From: Actinomycetes bacterium | GTDB taxonomy: Bacteria > Actinomycetota > Actinomycetes > Actinomycetales > Dermabacteraceae | Direction: 5' to 3' | Assembly: GCA_023389045.1 (NCBI GenBank) | Contig: JAEWEZ010000027.1 | Location: 1 to 6,188, forward strand | DNA length: 6,188 nt | Shown: one piece after another, positions 1-5,955 of the stretch | Layout of the letters: every line of letters starts with the position of its first letter | How positions within the stretch are numbered: position 1 is the stretch's first letter | Notes under the pieces: generated by a model | The model's input: the letters and a program-made list of their open reading frames with translations, nothing else | Told to the model about the DNA's origin: nothing | The model's database searches: none | Translations under genes and position numbers: made by a program

Positions 1-597
1 CTGCGCATTGACCACCACATCGCGTTCAGCCGCAGACTCACGCCCACAGATCAAACCCACCGTGCGCGGCAGGAAGGGCAGGGGCTTCTTACGCTCCTGG
101 TCGAAAAGCCCCTCGGCAGCCAGACGCCGCTTCAACTCTTCCAGCTGCGCGAGCAACTGCCCCAGCCCCACCGGACGCATGTCCATGCCATCGAGCTGGA
201 GTGTTCCCCGTCGGGGCCAAAAACTTGGTTTCACCTGCACAACCACACGGGAGCCCGGTCCCGGATCAAAGGTGAGACGAGAGAGCACATGTTCTCGGAT
301 CGGCACCGTGAAAGAGCAGTCCGCCTCCACATCGCGCAGAGTCATGAAGGCGAGCCCGGAACCGGGACGGCGGTTCAGCTGAACGATCTCGCCCTCTACC
401 CACATGACGGATATGCGCTCGACATAGTCCTTGACATTGCGGGAGAGCAGCCGCAGAGGCCACGGGTTCTCTGCCGTGGTGTCCTGCGCCTTCGCCGGTA
501 AGGGAGGCCGGTTCCCTTCAGAGTGCCGGTTCCCCTCAGAGTGCTGGGCGCCGTCGGATGGGCTGTCATCAACGGCCCCGGGATCTGTCTGCGTCAT
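1..597 (-). CDS. xseA: Exodeoxyribonuclease VII large subunit, N-terminal 199 codons (partial)
   Basis: XseA with several XseB subunits forms exodeoxyribonuclease VII, a cytoplasmic enzyme that degrades single-stranded DNA to oligonucleotides. The gene starts at the ATG 597-595 and leaves the window at base 1 in frame, so only 199 residues are visible. Residues 1-44 are a polar, poorly conserved extension holding a duplicated HSEGNR hexapeptide (19-30). The OB-fold DNA-binding domain follows at about 45-145, with NPWPLRLLSRNVKDY and the motif WVEGEIVQL typical of actinobacterial XseA. The catalytic domain begins near 170 with KKPLPFLPRTVGLICGRESA and AERDVVVNA, a hallmark of the family. A Shine-Dalgarno-like sequence precedes the ATG. 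ispH is transcribed divergently, an arrangement often seen in actinobacteria, where xseB usually follows xseA; here that would lie outside the window. Identification is very secure; the exact start is likely but not proven. Confidence 0.96.
   Translation of the reverse strand, partial: MTQTDPGAVDDSPSDGAQHSEGNRHSEGNRPPLPAKAQDTTAENPWPLRLLSRNVKDYVERISVMWVEGEIVQLNRRPGSGLAFMTLRDVEADCSFTVPIREHVLSRLTFDPGPGSRVVVQVKPSFWPRRGTLQLDGMDMRPVGLGQLLAQLEELKRRLAAEGLFDQERKKPLPFLPRTVGLICGRESAAERDVVVNAQ
508..543. repeat. 18-bp tandem duplication inside xseA 5' end
   Basis: Two adjacent 18-base units (508-525 and 526-543) differ at one position. On the minus strand each encodes HSEGNR, giving residues 19-30 of XseA. 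The unit length is a multiple of three, so the frame is kept, and it lies in the variable N-terminal extension before the OB fold. A recent slippage or duplication event is the simplest reading. Confidence 0.85.
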
Positions 598-605
598 GTC
601 CCCAA

Positions 606-612
606 CTCTCCC
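606..612 (-). promoter_or_regulatory. Ribosome binding site of xseA
   Basis: Read on the minus strand this is GGGAGAG, ending 8 bases before the ATG at 597-595. It supports that ATG as the xseA start. It contrasts with the other genes of the window, which lack a clear Shine-Dalgarno sequence. Confidence 0.55.
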
Positions 613-652
613 ACGCACCTCTGACAAACAAGAGGACCGGGATCTGTCGTGG

Positions 653-663
653 ATCACTGTGAT
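653..663. repeat. Perfect 11-bp palindrome in the xseA-ispH divergent region
   Basis: ATCAC-T-GTGAT is a perfect inverted repeat with a one-base centre. It lies between the divergent xseA and ispH starts, about 45 bases upstream of the proposed ispH -35 element and about 55 bases upstream of the xseA ATG. A role as operator is only an inference from position and symmetry; a short palindrome like this can occur by chance. Confidence 0.3.
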
Positions 664-696
664 TGGGGAGGGATCGTGAGGCATCCTGCATCGACG

Positions 697-725
697 GTGA
701 CCACAAGCCCGCAGATCCCTACGAT
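697..725 (+). promoter_or_regulatory. Candidate ispH promoter (-35 and -10)
   Basis: GTGACC (697-702) matches the TTGACA -35 consensus at four of six positions. After a 17-base spacer comes TACGAT (720-725), which fits the actinobacterial -10 pattern TANNNT. Transcription would begin near 732-733, exactly where an in-frame GTG (733) sits, so the mRNA could be leaderless. The GTG at 733 lies just before the conserved part of IspH, which agrees with this. No experimental support is available. Confidence 0.45.
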
Positions 726-1743
726 GGGGTGCGTGAAGACCGGAACCGTTCTGCTGGCCGAACCGCGTGGATACTGCGCGGGCGTCGACCGTGCCGTCGT
801 CGCCGTCGAGCGCGCCCTCGAAAACTACGACGAGACCGTGTACGTCCGGCACGAAATCGTGCACAACAAGTACGTGGTCGACCGCTTGCGCGAACAGGGC
901 GCCGTCTTCGTCAAAGAAGTTGATGAAGTGCCCGAAGGTTCCCTCGTGATCTTCTCGGCGCACGGGGTCTCCCCGAAGGTGCGCGAGATGGCCAAGGAAC
1001 GCAATCTGCGCACCATCGACGCCACCTGTCCCCTGGTCACCAAGGTGCATAAGGAAGCGGTGCGATTCGCCCGCGAGGACTACGACATCCTGCTCGTGGG
1101 CCACCAGGGGCATGAAGAGGTCGAAGGCACCGCCGGCGAAGCCCCCGATAACGTGCAGATCGTCGATTCGCCCGAGGACGTGGCCTCGGTGTCCGTACGC
1201 GACCCCGAAAAAGTCGTGTGGCTGTCCCAGACCACCCTGAGCGTCGACGAAACCATGGAAACGGTGAACCGGCTGCGCACCCGCTTCCCGCTGCTGCAGT
1301 CACCCCCGTCGGACGACATCTGCTACGCCACCCAGAACCGGCAGGTGGCCGTCAAAAAGATCGCACCCGACTCGGACCTTGTGCTCGTCGTCGGCTCCTC
1401 CAACTCCTCCAACTCGGTGCGCCTGATGGAGGTTGCGAAAGAAGCCGGCGCGAAAGACGCCCACCGGATCGACTCCGTCGACGAACTCCAAGACGAATGG
1501 TTCGACGGGGTGGGCACCGTCGGCGTCACCTCCGGTGCCTCCGTGCCGGAAATCCTCGTGCAGCAACTGCTGGAGGAACTCGCACGCCGCGGCTACGGCG
1601 ATGTTGTTCCTGTGCGCACCGCCACCGAGGACCTCATGTTCGCCCTGCCGCGCGAACTGCGCCAGGACATGAAAGCCAAAGGCCAGTCAGACCGGCGTGA
1701 ACGCCCCTCGGCACGCCGTGCCGCAGCCGACAAGAAGGACTGA
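724..1743 (+). CDS. ispH: 4-hydroxy-3-methylbut-2-enyl diphosphate reductase (IspH/LytB)
   Basis: IspH reduces HMBPP to isopentenyl and dimethylallyl diphosphate, the last step of the cytosolic MEP pathway, using a [4Fe-4S] cluster. Counted from the ATG at 724 (339 residues), the three cluster cysteines are C18 (PRGYCAGV), C102 (DATCPLVTKVH) and C200 (DDICYATQNRQ). Substrate-binding motifs are all present: HEIVHN with H47, SAHG with H80, GHQGHEE with H130 and the proton-donor glutamate E131, SQTTLSVDET, NSSNS (227-231) and TSGASVPE. The last 20 or so residues are a basic, non-conserved tail. The start is uncertain: the frame is open to a GTG at 649, which would add 25 residues with no family likeness; ATG 724 overlaps a -10-like hexamer; GTG 733 would suit a leaderless transcript. 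A GTG at 676 follows GGGGAGGGA too closely to be a good start. The gene appears monocistronic or is followed, after 89 bases, by the VWA gene with its own promoter-like sequence. Length and motifs are normal for an actinobacterial IspH. Confidence 0.97.
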   Translation: MGCVKTGTVLLAEPRGYCAGVDRAVVAVERALENYDETVYVRHEIVHNKYVVDRLREQGAVFVKEVDEVPEGSLVIFSAHGVSPKVREMAKERNLRTIDATCPLVTKVHKEAVRFAREDYDILLVGHQGHEEVEGTAGEAPDNVQIVDSPEDVASVSVRDPEKVVWLSQTTLSVDETMETVNRLRTRFPLLQSPPSDDICYATQNRQVAVKKIAPDSDLVLVVGSSNSSNSVRLMEVAKEAGAKDAHRIDSVDELQDEWFDGVGTVGVTSGASVPEILVQQLLEELARRGYGDVVPVRTATEDLMFALPRELRQDMKAKGQSDRRERPSARRAAADKKD

Positions 1744-1772
1744 CCCCGCTCACGAAGAGCAGCAGGCCCCAG

Positions 1773-1781
1773 TTATGCACA
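1773..1781 (+). promoter_or_regulatory. Single DnaA-box-like 9-mer between ispH and the VWA gene
   Basis: TTATGCACA fits the DnaA-box consensus TTATNCACA in an otherwise GC-rich gap, about 50 bases before the VWA start. There is no cluster of further boxes and no AT-rich unwinding region, so this is not an origin. It could be a lone regulatory DnaA site or chance. Confidence 0.25.
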
Positions 1782-1820
1782 GCGCCGATGAGCTGATCTG
1801 CGAGGACTGAGGCGATCCGG

Positions 1821-1826
1821 CACAAT
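1821..1826 (+). promoter_or_regulatory. Candidate -10 element of the VWA gene
   Basis: CACAAT agrees with TATAAT at four positions and ends six bases before the GTG at 1833, which places the expected transcript start at or next to the start codon. No Shine-Dalgarno sequence lies before that GTG, and I see no good -35 hexamer at 16-18 bases. The spacing is like that of other leaderless genes of this window. Confidence 0.35.
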
Positions 1827-1832
1827 GGCCCT

Positions 1833-3824
1833 GTGATCCGCATCCCATGCCCCCGTGCCTTGAGCCTTGCCCTGGTGGCGGTGCTCACCGCCGCGAGTGC
1901 CCTGCTGGGGATCTCTGCCATCACCCCTGCGCACGCTGACGGCGACCACAACACTGGCCGCACCGCCCCGTCGATGCTGGTGTTGGACGCCTCCGGGTCG
2001 ATGCGCGCCGACGACGTGGGCGGCCGCAGCCGCATGGACGTGGCCAAAGAAGCGGTGACCTCGCTGGTGCCGATGCTCCCCGATGATGCGAGCGTCGGGC
2101 TCATCACCTACGGGAACTCCACTCCCGAGGTGGCGCGCAATAAAGCCCGTGGCTGCGAGGACGTCAAAGTGATCGTCCCCGCGCAGGGACTCGATGCGGC
2201 GGCACTCACGAACGGCGTCAAGAGCGTCAAACCCTCCGGTTTTACCCCGATTGGGAAGTCCCTGCAGGTGGCCGCCAAGGAACTGCCGAAAGCTGAGATG
2301 CGCTCGATCGTGCTCGTCTCGGACGGCATCGACGAATGCGGTGGACCGCCTCCGTGCGAGGTTGCCAAGGGTCTTGCCAAAGATCATCCCGAGCTGCGTA
2401 TTCACACGATCGGCTTCAAGGCCGAGCAGCAGGCCCGTAACGCCCTGGCCTGCATCGCGGAAGCCACCGGCGGCACCTTTGCCGATGCGAGCGACGCGGA
2501 AACACTGCGCGAGGAACTGCTTGTGAAGATGACCCGCGCGCTGCAGGGATACGAAACCGCCGGAAAGGCAGTACATGGTGGTGTGAGCCTGAAAGAGGCG
2601 GCGCCGATTGAGCCGGGAAGCTACCTCGACGTTCTCGAACACGGTAGCGACCAGGTGGACGACGGGCAGGGCTTCTCCCGCTTCTACCGGATCACCCTCG
2701 GTAAGGGCGAAATCGGGCATATCGCGGCAACCATGGTTCTGCCGCCGGGCAGTGGCGATTCCTCCACACTCACCCAGCTGCGGGTGCGGGTGCGCGGTGA
2801 AGATGGCACCGATTGTCGGGTGACGAAGGCTGTGGCGCGCTCGGCCACGGGCATCAGCGACGGTCCGATCACGGCGACGGTGCAGACTCCGCGGATGGGG
2901 GAGAGCCGTGGACGGACATGTTTCGGGAATGAATCCAAAGGCTCGCTGATTGTTGAGGTGGAACGCACCGGGGCCCCGCTGAAGGATGAGGCGGTGCCTC
3001 TGGAACTGCAGTTCTTTGCGGAACAGAACGTGGATGCGGAGCGCCTGCCCGCCGCGGCGCGGGATGTGGTCACCCAGGAACCGTTGGCGGTGCCGACGGA
3101 GGGGGAGCGGATCACGCCGGCGTTCTCCTATGCCTCGGCAACCCTTTCGGGATCGGTGCCGATGCGCGGCACGATTATTCCGGGAGAGGTGCAGTTCTTC
3201 CGGGTGCCGGTGAAGTATGGCCAGCAGGTGCGGGCCGCGGTGTCGGTGGGGGATTTTGATCTGCCGCCCGGCATGGGGCTCACCCTGCAGATGCGGATGT
3301 TCTCGCCGCTTCGCGCTCCCGTCTATTCCACGCCGCTGCCGGGAACGAGTGCGTCGACCGACGGGGTGACGGTGCCCCTGACGCCCGGCCTGAAGGCACA
3401 GGCGAACCAGGCGGTGCCGGTGCAGTTCAAGAACCGTGAGCACGGAGGGGAAGAGGCGCGCACTTCCTTCCTCTCGGGTGACTACTACGTGCAGGTGGCC
3501 GTGGTGCCCTCCCGCTTTGACGCGTCCCGTCTCTTCGAGGTCCCCTACGTTCTCGACATTGACGTGGTGGGCAAGGAGAGTAAGGGGCCTGTTCTGACCG
3601 GGCAGGGCGATCTGGAGGATCGCAGCGCCTCCGACCCGGGGGCCGCCCCCGGTGCTGCCCCCAGTGATGGCGGTGGCGACGTCGAGCTGGAGGACCCCCC
3701 GGAGCAGCAGGCAACCATTCCTTCCTTCGTCTGGATCATCGTGGGCGGTATGGCGGCTGGGGTTGTGCTGATGGGGGCCGCGATTGGTGGAGTCCTTCTG
3801 ATCCGCCGGATGCTGGGCCGCTGA
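1833..3824 (+). CDS. Secreted, membrane-anchored von Willebrand factor A domain protein
   Basis: The function is not known to me beyond the domain. Residues 1-35 form a signal peptide (hydrophobic stretch 9-30, likely cleavage after AHA at 33-35). A VWA domain spans about 45-230 with an intact metal-ion adhesion site: DASGS (D52, S54, S56), T138 in GFTPIG and D164 in VSDG. The loop DECGGPPPCEV (C169, C175), together with C108 and C207, is typical of a VWA subfamily exported in many bacteria and suggests two disulfides outside the cell. Residues 240-580 look beta-rich, with C328 and C363 as a possible third pair and two similar stretches (about 280-306 and 450-480) that resemble PPC-like beta-sandwich modules. 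A Gly/Ala/Pro/Asp-rich linker (about 590-630) leads to one membrane helix (632-657) and the short basic tail RRMLGR, so the bulk faces outward. The GTG at 1833 gives a proper signal peptide. It stands alone, convergent to rmuC. An adhesion or Mg-dependent ligand-binding role is inference. Confidence 0.9.
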   Translation: MIRIPCPRALSLALVAVLTAASALLGISAITPAHADGDHNTGRTAPSMLVLDASGSMRADDVGGRSRMDVAKEAVTSLVPMLPDDASVGLITYGNSTPEVARNKARGCEDVKVIVPAQGLDAAALTNGVKSVKPSGFTPIGKSLQVAAKELPKAEMRSIVLVSDGIDECGGPPPCEVAKGLAKDHPELRIHTIGFKAEQQARNALACIAEATGGTFADASDAETLREELLVKMTRALQGYETAGKAVHGGVSLKEAAPIEPGSYLDVLEHGSDQVDDGQGFSRFYRITLGKGEIGHIAATMVLPPGSGDSSTLTQLRVRVRGEDGTDCRVTKAVARSATGISDGPITATVQTPRMGESRGRTCFGNESKGSLIVEVERTGAPLKDEAVPLELQFFAEQNVDAERLPAAARDVVTQEPLAVPTEGERITPAFSYASATLSGSVPMRGTIIPGEVQFFRVPVKYGQQVRAAVSVGDFDLPPGMGLTLQMRMFSPLRAPVYSTPLPGTSASTDGVTVPLTPGLKAQANQAVPVQFKNREHGGEEARTSFLSGDYYVQVAVVPSRFDASRLFEVPYVLDIDVVGKESKGPVLTGQGDLEDRSASDPGAAPGAAPSDGGGDVELEDPPEQQATIPSFVWIIVGGMAAGVVLMGAAIGGVLLIRRMLGR

Positions 3825-3848
3825 CCCCCATCGCGCTTCCGACGCAGG

Positions 3849-3888
3849 GGCCGGTTGCCCACGGGGTTCGCCCGGGTCTGTCCCGGCC
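3849..3888. terminator. GC-rich dyad between the convergent VWA and rmuC genes
   Basis: The 75-base gap 3825-3899 is very GC rich. GGCCGG (3849-3854) can pair with CCGGCC (3883-3888), enclosing a small inner hairpin CGGG-GTTCG-CCCG (3862-3874). Its place between two converging stop codons suits a bidirectional terminator, but no T-tract follows on either strand and the outer loop is long, so the call is weak. Confidence 0.25.
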
Positions 3889-3899
3889 GGCCGCGCCGG

Positions 3900-5081
3900 T
3901 CACTCCTCAGGTGTGGGGAGGGACCGCATATCACCCTCCGCGATGCTCACAGGGCGGGTGCGCTGCGTCAGTGGTTGCACCTCGGCCAGTGCTGTTGACG
4001 TGCCCGCGTTCATCTCCTCGAAGCGTCGGACCGCGGGCATGACACGGGACTCGAAGGAACCGACGGTGCTGTTGAAAGCCTGCACGCTCCCGTCGAGGGA
4101 ACGACCGAGTTTCACCAGATGCGCAGCCATCGTGCCCAGGCGCGAATGCAGTTCCCGCCCCGCAGACAGCACCTTCAATGCCTCTTGATTCAGCGCCTCC
4201 GTGCGCCAGGTATGGGCGACGGTGCGTAGCAGCGCCATCAACGTGGCGGGTGAGGCGATCACGATTCCCGCATTGAAGGAGTGGTCCAGGAGCGCGGGGT
4301 CGGCCGCTAAGGCTTCCGCGAGCACCCCGTCGCTCGGCACGAACATCACCGTCATCTCGGGGGAGTTCCCGAGACCAGCCCAGTAGCCCTTGGCGGAAAG
4401 CGTCTTCACGTGACGCCGCATCGCGGAGGCGTGGTCCTTCCGGAAGCGTGCTGCCGTGGTCGCATCGGGTGCTTCTGCCGCTGCGAAGTAGGCATCCATC
4501 GGGGCTTTCGCATCCACAGCCAGGTGCCGATCCCCGGCCAGGTGCACGACCAGATCGGGGATCTGAGCTGCGTCTCCGTCGGCCCGAGCTCCCCGAAGCT
4601 GCTCTTGGAAGTCGACGTGATCGAGCATCCCGGCCGCCTCGACCAACCGGCGAAGCTGCATCTCACCCCAGCGGCCTCGCGCCGTCGGGGCTTTCAGCGC
4701 GGTGACCAGGGCGTTGGTGTCGGCCGAGAGCTGTTCGGTGCGCGCCCCGAGCATCCGCAGATGCTGCTGCAGGGCACCATCGGCCTCGGCGCGAGCCCGG
4801 TTCGTTGCCTGAAGAGACCGCTCCATCTGCTGCAGCGTGGAGGTGATCGGCGCGAGGGTGGCGTTCAGCTGGGCATCTCGCGTGCGGGCACGCTCATCCC
4901 GGTCAGCGGTATCGCGCGTGTAGCGCTCATCGGCGAGAGCGAGAAGACGCTGAACGGTCTCTTCTGACGGGTTGGTGGAGTTCGCCCGGAGAAGTGCCGG
5001 GCGCAGTAAGGCCCAGGCGAGAAGTGCCCCCAGGACCAGACCAAGCCCGAGACCGAGCAGCAGTGCAGTCGTCGTGTTCAT
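3900..5081 (-). CDS. rmuC: RmuC-family DNA recombination protein
   Basis: RmuC proteins are membrane-tethered proteins with a restriction-endonuclease-like core, linked in E. coli to limiting recombination at short inverted repeats; their biochemical action is not settled. Counted from the ATG 5081-5079 (393 residues), residues 6-28 form a membrane helix (GLGLGLVLGALLAWALL), about 40-130 is a charged, alanine- and glutamine-rich probable coiled coil, and the RmuC domain follows. It shows GRWGEMQLRRLVE (136-148), LDHVDFQEQ, then P175-D176 and D190-A-K192, a PD-(D/E)xK-like arrangement, followed by MRRHVKTLSAKGYW, PEMTVMFVPSDG and SPATLMALLRTVAHTWR. All are family hallmarks and the length is normal. 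The frame continues upstream to a TTG at 5111-5109, which would add ten polar residues before the helix; the ATG is preferred although no clear Shine-Dalgarno sequence precedes either. The gene upstream (stop at 5160) reads in the same direction with a 78-base gap, so co-transcription is possible. Confidence 0.93.
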   Translation of the reverse strand: MNTTTALLLGLGLGLVLGALLAWALLRPALLRANSTNPSEETVQRLLALADERYTRDTADRDERARTRDAQLNATLAPITSTLQQMERSLQATNRARAEADGALQQHLRMLGARTEQLSADTNALVTALKAPTARGRWGEMQLRRLVEAAGMLDHVDFQEQLRGARADGDAAQIPDLVVHLAGDRHLAVDAKAPMDAYFAAAEAPDATTAARFRKDHASAMRRHVKTLSAKGYWAGLGNSPEMTVMFVPSDGVLAEALAADPALLDHSFNAGIVIASPATLMALLRTVAHTWRTEALNQEALKVLSAGRELHSRLGTMAAHLVKLGRSLDGSVQAFNSTVGSFESRVMPAVRRFEEMNAGTSTALAEVQPLTQRTRPVSIAEGDMRSLPTPEE

Positions 5082-5159
5082 GGAAATCAGCCCATCACGG
5101 GGGTCTGACAAATAAGAGCAGGCGCGCGATGTCGGTGTGCACTTGCTCGGAGAGGGAGA

Positions 5160-5795
5160 TCAGGTCGTGGGGAAGCCTTCGTCGATCCTCCAGTGGCCAT
5201 CTTCCTTGACCAGCTTGTAGGTCAGGTAATTCTCTTGAGTCACGTTTTTCACGGTGCTCAGCACATGTATCTTGACCGTTGCTCGGTCCGAATCCTGCTC
5301 CGTGTGGAGAACTTTGTAGGTGAACTCTACGTCTGGCGTATATGTCTTGATCTGCTGCTTGTACTCCTCGCAGGTGGCGCCACGCTGATATTTCGCAGTC
5401 GTGACCTGAAAGAACTTCTCGCAGTCAAGGTCTTCCCAGGCCTCGTAGAAGTCCTCGACAGCGTCCTCGGGGTCGCCGCTGCCACCGCCGCCGATCATCG
5501 CGAGAGCGAAAATCAAAGCACTGCCGATGGCAAGCGCGAGAAGAGCGACACACCCACAACCGATCGCGTAGGGAAGCCAGCGTCGCGAACTACCCGAGGA
5601 ACCGGTGGCGCCCGGGACGGCGGCACCCGCGCCAGGCACTGCGGGACTGCTGGGAGGCACGCTCCCGGACGGGGGCCACGACGGGTTGGAATCGGAAGGG
5701 CCAGACCCGGCAGGGCCAGACCCGGCAGGGCCAGGGCCGGCTGGGCCGGAACCGGAGGGGCCAGGGGCGGGCGGAGGCGGAGGAACGCTGCTCAT
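5160..5795 (-). CDS. Small single-pass membrane protein with Pro/Gly-rich N-terminus and extracellular domain
   Basis: No firm function. Of 211 residues, 1-70 are low complexity (VPPPPPAPG, then pentapeptides such as GSGPA, then Pro/Ser/Ala), RR at 71-72 precedes a membrane helix at about 75-101, and the rest is probably outside the cell. The outer part (108-211) begins DPEDAVEDFYEAWEDLDCEKFF and ends in YKLVKEDGHWRIDEGF. A helix with Asp/Glu-Asp-Cys followed by beta strands and a terminal 'GxWRID' strand is the pattern of NTF2-like DUF4878-type domains found in many actinobacterial envelope proteins. C125 and C142 could form a disulfide. The ATG 5795-5793 has a -10-like hexamer six bases upstream and no Shine-Dalgarno sequence. 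rmuC follows in the same direction after 78 bases; ychF is divergent. The family assignment is moderate, the existence of the gene strong. Confidence 0.85.
   Translation of the reverse strand: MSSVPPPPPAPGPSGSGPAGPGPAGSGPAGSGPSDSNPSWPPSGSVPPSSPAVPGAGAAVPGATGSSGSSRRWLPYAIGCGCVALLALAIGSALIFALAMIGGGGSGDPEDAVEDFYEAWEDLDCEKFFQVTTAKYQRGATCEEYKQQIKTYTPDVEFTYKVLHTEQDSDRATVKIHVLSTVKNVTQENYLTYKLVKEDGHWRIDEGFPTT
5698..5771. repeat. 15-bp tandem repeat coding for pentapeptides
   Basis: Units begin at 5698, 5713, 5728, 5743 and 5758, each opening with GGGCC. The first two (5698-5712 and 5713-5727, GGGCCAGACCCGGCA) are identical; the later ones diverge and the fifth is partial. On the minus strand they encode the run GSGPA GPGPA GSGPA GSGPS in the cytoplasmic head of the membrane protein. 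Unit length keeps the frame, so copy number can vary without breaking the gene. Confidence 0.85.
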
Positions 5796-5801
5796 AAGCT
5801 C

Positions 5802-5807
5802 AGCGTA
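5802..5807 (-). promoter_or_regulatory. Candidate -10 element of the small membrane protein gene
   Basis: On the minus strand this reads TACGCT, matching TANNNT, and ends six bases before the ATG at 5795-5793. The expected transcript start coincides with the start codon, suggesting a leaderless mRNA. No clear -35 is seen at the usual distance. Confidence 0.35.
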
Positions 5808-5851
5808 ATGGGCGTCACGTCAGGGCAGTGAGCGCAGGGGGATAGCGCCTT

Positions 5852-5877
5852 AGCCACGGCGAACCCGCGTTGTGGCT
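5852..5877 (+). repeat. Inverted repeat in the divergent region upstream of ychF
   Basis: AGCCAC (5852-5857) is mirrored by GTGGCT (5872-5877). Within RNA of the plus strand the arms extend by two G-U and two C-G pairs to a 10-base-pair stem with a six-base loop (5862-5867); the minus-strand RNA would have A-C mismatches instead. It lies about 65 bases before the proposed ychF -10 and about 45 bases upstream of the other gene's -10. It has no following T-tract. It may be an operator dyad or part of a transcribed leader; neither is shown. Confidence 0.4.
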
Positions 5878-5941
5878 GTGCCCGCGTGTGTGCGATCCCT
5901 CCCCAGGCAGGGTGAGTCCGTCGGCCCCACCTATCTCCCAC

Positions 5942-5947
5942 TAGAAT
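5942..5947 (+). promoter_or_regulatory. Candidate -10 element of ychF
   Basis: TAGAAT matches the TATAAT consensus at five of six positions and ends eight bases before the GTG at 5956, so transcription should begin at or within two bases of the start codon. No Shine-Dalgarno sequence lies before the GTG, which fits leaderless translation. A -35 is not evident. Confidence 0.5.
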
Positions 5948-5955
5948 CAGGGACC

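Noticed and set aside
1396..1415. Short direct repeat TCCTCCAAC in ispH
   Set aside because: It encodes the conserved NSSNS substrate-binding motif; repetition follows from the protein sequence.
1744..1832. Terminator after ispH
   Set aside because: No stem longer than a few bases and no T-tract could be found in the gap.
1773..3443. A 556-codon open frame on the minus strand antisense to the VWA gene
   Set aside because: Its translation is rich in His, Arg and Gly, without domains, as expected for a frame opposite a high-GC gene. The plus-strand frame has a signal peptide, VWA motifs and a membrane anchor.
4410..4967. A 185-codon open frame on the plus strand over rmuC
   Set aside because: It is antisense to conserved RmuC motifs and has no features of its own.
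5193..5831. A 212-codon open frame on the plus strand over the small membrane protein gene
   Set aside because: The C-terminal half is an Arg/Gly/Ala-rich translation of the antisense of the Pro/Gly repeat; no domain, and the minus-strand frame has a clear membrane helix and ordered outer domain.
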